Origin: JBFMAE01 sp040756085 | GTDB lineage: Bacteria; Desulfobacterota; BSN033; UBA1163 | Assembly (NCBI GenBank): GCA_040756085.1 | Contig: JBFMAE010000136.1 | Span: forward strand, 1-8,134 | Direction: 5' to 3' | Length of the DNA: 8,134 nucleotides | In this document: in pieces, positions 6,057 to 8,134 of the stretch | Layout: every line of letters starts with the position of its first letter | Position numbering within the stretch: position 1 is the stretch's first letter | Notes under the pieces: model-generated | Told to the model about the DNA's origin: nothing | Database searches by the model: none | Seen by the model: only the letters and a program-made list of their open reading frames with translations | Made by a program: the position numbers and the translations under genes

Positions 6057-6452
6057 TTACCAGGTGGCGGTTCCCGAATAAACTGTTCCTATTGTGGTGG
6101 GAACAGTACCTATGGTAAGGCTGAAGGTATAGGTGAAACCTCCGGGCACAATGATTGAAACCGTGTCCGTAGCTGGGGTTCCGACGGTCACCCCCTGAAT
6201 CTGTGCTCCGGAAACAATATCCCCCATGGTGTATGAACCCGTGGTATTATTGATAAGACGCTGAGCAAAGACAAGACTATTGGCCCCTCTCAGGGCACTC
6301 AATACACCCCTCGCGGTGGCATTGGCCGCATCCGTTGTTAAATCGATATACTTTGGAATCGCCACAGCCGCTAAGATGCCAATGATGACAATAATGATGA
6401 TCAACTCAATTAATGTAAACCCTTTTTGACCTCTCAAATGATTTTTTAACAT
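6057..6452 (-). CDS. Type IV pilin-like protein 1 (MshA/PilA type)
   Basis: Prepilin of 131 aa and the first gene of the - strand pilus unit. An 11-residue basic leader ending in QKG precedes the cleavage site G|FTLIE (Glu5), a hydrophobic assembly helix and AIPKY (Pro22, Lys23). The mature protein is 120 aa without cysteine and ends in TATW. The globular part is Gly/Thr/Val-rich with a ALRGANSLVFAQ segment as in MshA. ATG 6452 has a strong Shine-Dalgarno (AAGGAGG, complement of 6461-6467) and a sigma70-like promoter about 45-70 bp upstream, consistent with high expression as the major pilin. It is a tandem paralogue of pilin 2 with a 420-bp period. Confidence 0.94.
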   Translation of the reverse strand: MLKNHLRGQKGFTLIELIIIIVIIGILAAVAIPKYIDLTTDAANATARGVLSALRGANSLVFAQRLINNTTGSYTMGDIVSGAQIQGVTVGTPATDTVSIIVPGGFTYTFSLTIGTVPTTIGTVYSGTATW

Positions 6453-6460
6453 CTTTTATC

Positions 6461-6467
6461 CTCCTTG
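6461..6467 (-). promoter_or_regulatory. Strong Shine-Dalgarno of pilin 1
   Basis: CAAGGAGG reads on the - strand, ending eight bases before ATG 6452. It is the best ribosome site in the window and fits an abundant structural subunit. Confidence 0.8.
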
Positions 6468-6495
6468 TTTTCGAAATGACTGAAATATTTTAAAA

Positions 6496-6523
6496 ATTTT
6501 ACAAAAACAAAAACTTTTGTCAA
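6496..6523 (-). promoter_or_regulatory. Sigma70-type promoter of the pilin unit
   Basis: On the - strand TTGACA (6523-6518, perfect -35) and TAAAAT (6501-6496, one base from TATAAT) are separated by 16 bp of A/T-rich spacer. Transcription would start near 6489, leaving a leader of about 37 nt with the Shine-Dalgarno. Upstream A/T tracts (6524-6531) could act as an UP element. No sigma54 (GGCAC...TTGC) site was seen. Confidence 0.7.
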
Positions 6524-6738
6524 GTTTTTTTATGAAATGGATACCATAGGATATATGCAATATTTATGCCTTAAAACCAAAAACCTTTGGACTAATGAAT
6601 CATTCAATATATTTAATGAAATTAATGAATTAATGCCTATAAATATATGGCATTTGTCTACACTTTACAGAAATAAAAAGAAGTGTTGCACAATTTTTGT
6701 CCAAAACTTAAATCTTGTTCAATTCTTTTACATTCAAA
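6524..6738. other. AT-rich spacer upstream of pilin promoter
   Basis: Very AT-rich stretch between the xdhC stop and the pilin promoter. It holds an inverted repeat AATGCC/GGCATT (6632-6637/6649-6654) and repeated ATTAATGA words near 6615-6632. These could be binding sites for a pilin regulator or a nucleoid protein, but nothing matches a known operator. A 73-codon + strand frame here lacks a ribosome site and looks accidental. No clear terminator for xdhC was found. Confidence 0.4.
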
Positions 6739-7815
6739 TTAGAATTGTTCACCCTTGACTTTAATTAATTCCGCCACAATGCTGACGGCAATCTCTTCCG
6801 GGGTCTCGGAGTTGATGTCAATGCCAATGGGTGCGTAAACCCGATTCAGGGTTTCTCTGGAAATTCCCTTTTTCATCAAATTTTGAAAAAGGATATGAAT
6901 CTTCTTCTTCGAACCAATCATACCGATATAGCGGGCACTGGTTTGAAGGGCCTGTTCCAATACAAAGCCATCGTAGAGATGACCCCGGGTGACGATGATG
7001 ATATAACTGGAATCATCAATGTGGAGTTGACCAAAACATCTCTCAAAGTCCGAAACGATGACCTCGTCCGCCTCCGGAAAGCGTTCTCGATTGGCAAACA
7101 TCTCCCGGTCATCGATGACCACCACCTTGAATTCGACCTTTTTGGCAAGGGGAGCCACTTGCTGAGAAACATGTCCTGCCCCGAAGAGATAGACCGTTGG
7201 CTCAGAAAAGACCGGCTCTAAAAGAACCTCTATCTTTTTCCATGGAAGGTCCTCCCTCCATGAATTCAAAACCATCACTCTGGGTTTCTTCTCCTTCGAT
7301 AAGGATTCAATTTCCTTTAAAACCCTCTGCTCCAATGGTTCGCCTGCGAATAAAGAACCGACCTTCTCTCCAGAAGATCTCATCAACACTTTGGAATCTT
7401 TCTCTTCAGGAAAAGCATCGTCCACAGAAACCAAAGTGGCCAGGATGGCTGTCCCACCCTTCTGTCTGATCCTCATCACTTCCTGATAGATATCTAAAAA
7501 TTCTTCTCTCAGAGGTTCTAAAAAGATATCAATATTACCACCGCAGATGAGTCCTCCCTCTGCCAATTGCTCAGATGTCAGTTTAAAGTGGAGGACCCCT
7601 CCCTCCCCTTTCTCCATGACTTCTTGAGCTTTCTGCCACACTTCTGCCTCAATACATCCCCCTCCGATAGACCCCAGAGAGGGTCCGTCAGCCTTGACCA
7701 GATACTTCGCCCCTACAGCCCTGGGGGCTGAACCCAACCGGGAAATTAGCGTGGCAAGTGCCATCTTTTCTTTCTTCCCCAGAGCTTTCACTATTTCAGA
7801 ATAAATCTCTTCCAT
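6739..7815 (-). CDS. XdhC/CoxI-family molybdenum-hydroxylase maturation protein
   Basis: Protein of 358 aa. The N-terminal XdhC/CoxI domain (about 1-102) has GSAPRAVGAKYLV (28-40), GGGCIEAEV (51-59) with the conserved Cys54, and LICGGNIDIFLEPL (89-102) with Cys91. The C-terminal Rossmann-type domain (about 207-350) begins with FGAGHVSQQ (211-219), followed by VVVIDDRE, TRGHLYDG, YIGMIGSKKK and PEEIAVSIVAEL near the end. Family members bind the molybdenum cofactor and help sulfurate and insert it into xanthine dehydrogenase-type hydroxylases, acting in the cytoplasm. The start ATG 7815 has GAGGA (complement of 7823-7827) at seven bases. No hydroxylase subunit is in the window; the enzyme it serves is unknown. 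It is co-oriented with the pilin genes but separated by 286 bp containing a dedicated promoter, so the two are probably independent. Family assignment is firm; the exact client is not. Confidence 0.94.
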   Translation of the reverse strand: MEEIYSEIVKALGKKEKMALATLISRLGSAPRAVGAKYLVKADGPSLGSIGGGCIEAEVWQKAQEVMEKGEGGVLHFKLTSEQLAEGGLICGGNIDIFLEPLREEFLDIYQEVMRIRQKGGTAILATLVSVDDAFPEEKDSKVLMRSSGEKVGSLFAGEPLEQRVLKEIESLSKEKKPRVMVLNSWREDLPWKKIEVLLEPVFSEPTVYLFGAGHVSQQVAPLAKKVEFKVVVIDDREMFANRERFPEADEVIVSDFERCFGQLHIDDSSYIIIVTRGHLYDGFVLEQALQTSARYIGMIGSKKKIHILFQNLMKKGISRETLNRVYAPIGIDINSETPEEIAVSIVAELIKVKGEQF

Positions 7816-7892
7816 TACAGTGTCCTCAATTTTGTGTCAATTCATGAGCTAAATTTCAAAATCAATTTTAATGCTTTTCCCCGATGTTGTAA

Positions 7893-8000
7893 ACCCCGTA
7901 TATCCCCGCCCCCTAAAAGACGGGGCTTTTCTTTATCTTCAGATTTGAAATTGCCTTCATTTCCAGTCTGAAGCCTGGGGCTTTCGGGATTATACGGGGT
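7893..8000. repeat. Compound palindromic element, possibly a non-autonomous IS200/IS605-like (PATE) unit
   Basis: Three nested or adjacent inverted repeats occupy this stretch. The outer arms are ACCCCGTATATCCC (7893-7906) and GGGATTATACGGGGT (7986-8000), differing by one inserted base. GCCCC/GGGGC (7908-7912/7922-7926) has loop CTAAAAGAC and is followed by TTTTCTTT. CTTCAGATTTGAA (7937-7949) pairs with TTCCAGTCTGAAG (7961-7973). Hairpins with GTCTTTTAG and GGCTTCAG loops resemble those at the ends of IS200/IS605 elements. There is no transposase; if mobile, it is non-autonomous. The family link is inference. Confidence 0.5.
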
Positions 8001-8004
8001 AAAT

Positions 8005-8115
8005 ATGAAAAACAAAGCAAAGTTTTTATGTCTCCTTTTTTTGATTAATACAATCACATTAATTCATAATACCCCTCGTCCTCCCCCTCAAGAGGGGAGG
8101 GCGAGGGTGATTTAA
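8005..8115 (+). CDS. Doubtful short ORF with signal-peptide-like start and repeat-encoded tail
   Basis: ATG 8005 opens 36 codons, too short for usual gene callers. The start is K-rich then hydrophobic (MKNKAKFLCLLFLINTITLI), as in a secretion signal; CGGGGT four bases upstream is a weak ribosome site and comes from the end of the palindromic element at 7893-8000. From codon 23 on, the peptide (TPRPPPQEGRARVI) is entirely the translation of palindromic element A copy 3. Either a chance frame, or the stub of a secreted-protein gene cut by a repeat. It is divergent from xdhC. No function is proposed. Confidence 0.2.
   Translation: MKNKAKFLCLLFLINTITLIHNTPRPPPQEGRARVI
8071..8108. repeat. Palindromic element A, copy 3 (right end)
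   Basis: ACCCCTCGTCCTCCCC (8071-8086) pairs imperfectly with GGGGAGGGCGAGGGT (8094-8108). The core CCTCCCC/GGGGAGG (8080-8086/8094-8100) is perfect, with loop CTCAAGA. Read on the - strand the core matches the CCTC...TTGAGGG...GAGG cores of the copies at 3192-3212 and 4423-4444. Confidence 0.7.
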
Positions 8116-8134
8116 TTTTACTTATTGCGTTTGT

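Noticed and set aside
5637..6452. Type II secretion pseudopilin (GspG) pair
   Set aside because: GspG-type C-terminal calcium-site pattern is absent, the two genes are near-identical, and the ALRGANSLVFAQ segment fits MshA-type pilins better. Not fully excluded.
6537..6758. 73-codon + strand ORF in the AT-rich spacer
   Set aside because: Low-complexity AT-rich translation, no ribosome site, overlap with the xdhC end and pilin promoter, no recognisable motif.
7908..7934. Intrinsic terminator on the + strand (GCCCC/GGGGC then TTTTCTTT)
   Set aside because: No + strand gene ends upstream of it, and the hairpin is part of the larger nested palindrome. I describe it as repeat rather than terminator.
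7816..8000. Molybdenum-cofactor riboswitch upstream of xdhC
   Set aside because: The stretch is structured and well placed, but the sequence does not show a Moco riboswitch core that I can recognise, and it looks like a repeat.
7842..8057. 71-codon - strand ORF at the right end
   Set aside because: It is a translation of the palindromic element 7893-8000 and flanking sequence; no domain and no ribosome site.

Overview
The window comes from a Gram-negative-type bacterium with moderate GC content and many short dispersed palindromic repeats. Together with an MshN/MshE-like pair and MSHA-like type IV pilins, this suggests a Desulfobacterota (deltaproteobacterial) or related lineage such as Nitrospirota. 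That placement is inferred from gene and repeat style only; there is no rRNA or other phylogenetic marker.

Layout. Left part, + strand: a five-TPR protein that probably starts before the window (2-931), a MITE-like inverted repeat (944-1044), then a PilB/MshE/GspE-type secretion ATPase (1052-2776). A perfect hairpin (2824-2847) separates this unit from a convergent - strand unit. That unit, in transcription order, is pilin 1 (6452-6057), pilin 2 (6020-5637) and a large YfhO-family membrane protein (5590-2876). A strong sigma70-like promoter (6523-6496) stands before pilin 1. Further right are an AT-rich spacer and an XdhC/CoxI-family protein on the - strand (7815-6739). The right end is repeat-rich: a compound palindromic element (7893-8000), then a doubtful short + strand ORF (8005-8115) whose end is made of another palindrome.

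How the genes fit together. The ATPase would power assembly of fibres built from the two near-identical pilins. The TPR protein is probably an MshN-like assembly partner, as in msh operons where mshN precedes mshE. The YfhO protein sits 46 bp behind pilin 2. Known YfhO relatives are GT-C glycosyltransferases that use polyprenyl-phosphate sugars, so a pilin or surface-glycan modifying role is a reasonable but unproven guess. XdhC belongs to molybdenum-hydroxylase maturation and appears unrelated to the pilus.

The most unusual property is the density of short palindromic elements inside reading frames. The YfhO gene carries at least four in-frame palindromic segments, all at apparent loop or linker positions. 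The proline-rich linker of the TPR protein carries two more. One palindrome type (GGGGCGAC...) occurs in both of these unrelated proteins. Another (core arms CCTCYCCC/GGGRGAGG around TTGA) occurs twice in YfhO and once at the right end. This resembles in principle the protein-coding palindromic elements known from Rickettsia, but the sequences here look different. The ATPase, both pilins and XdhC are free of them.
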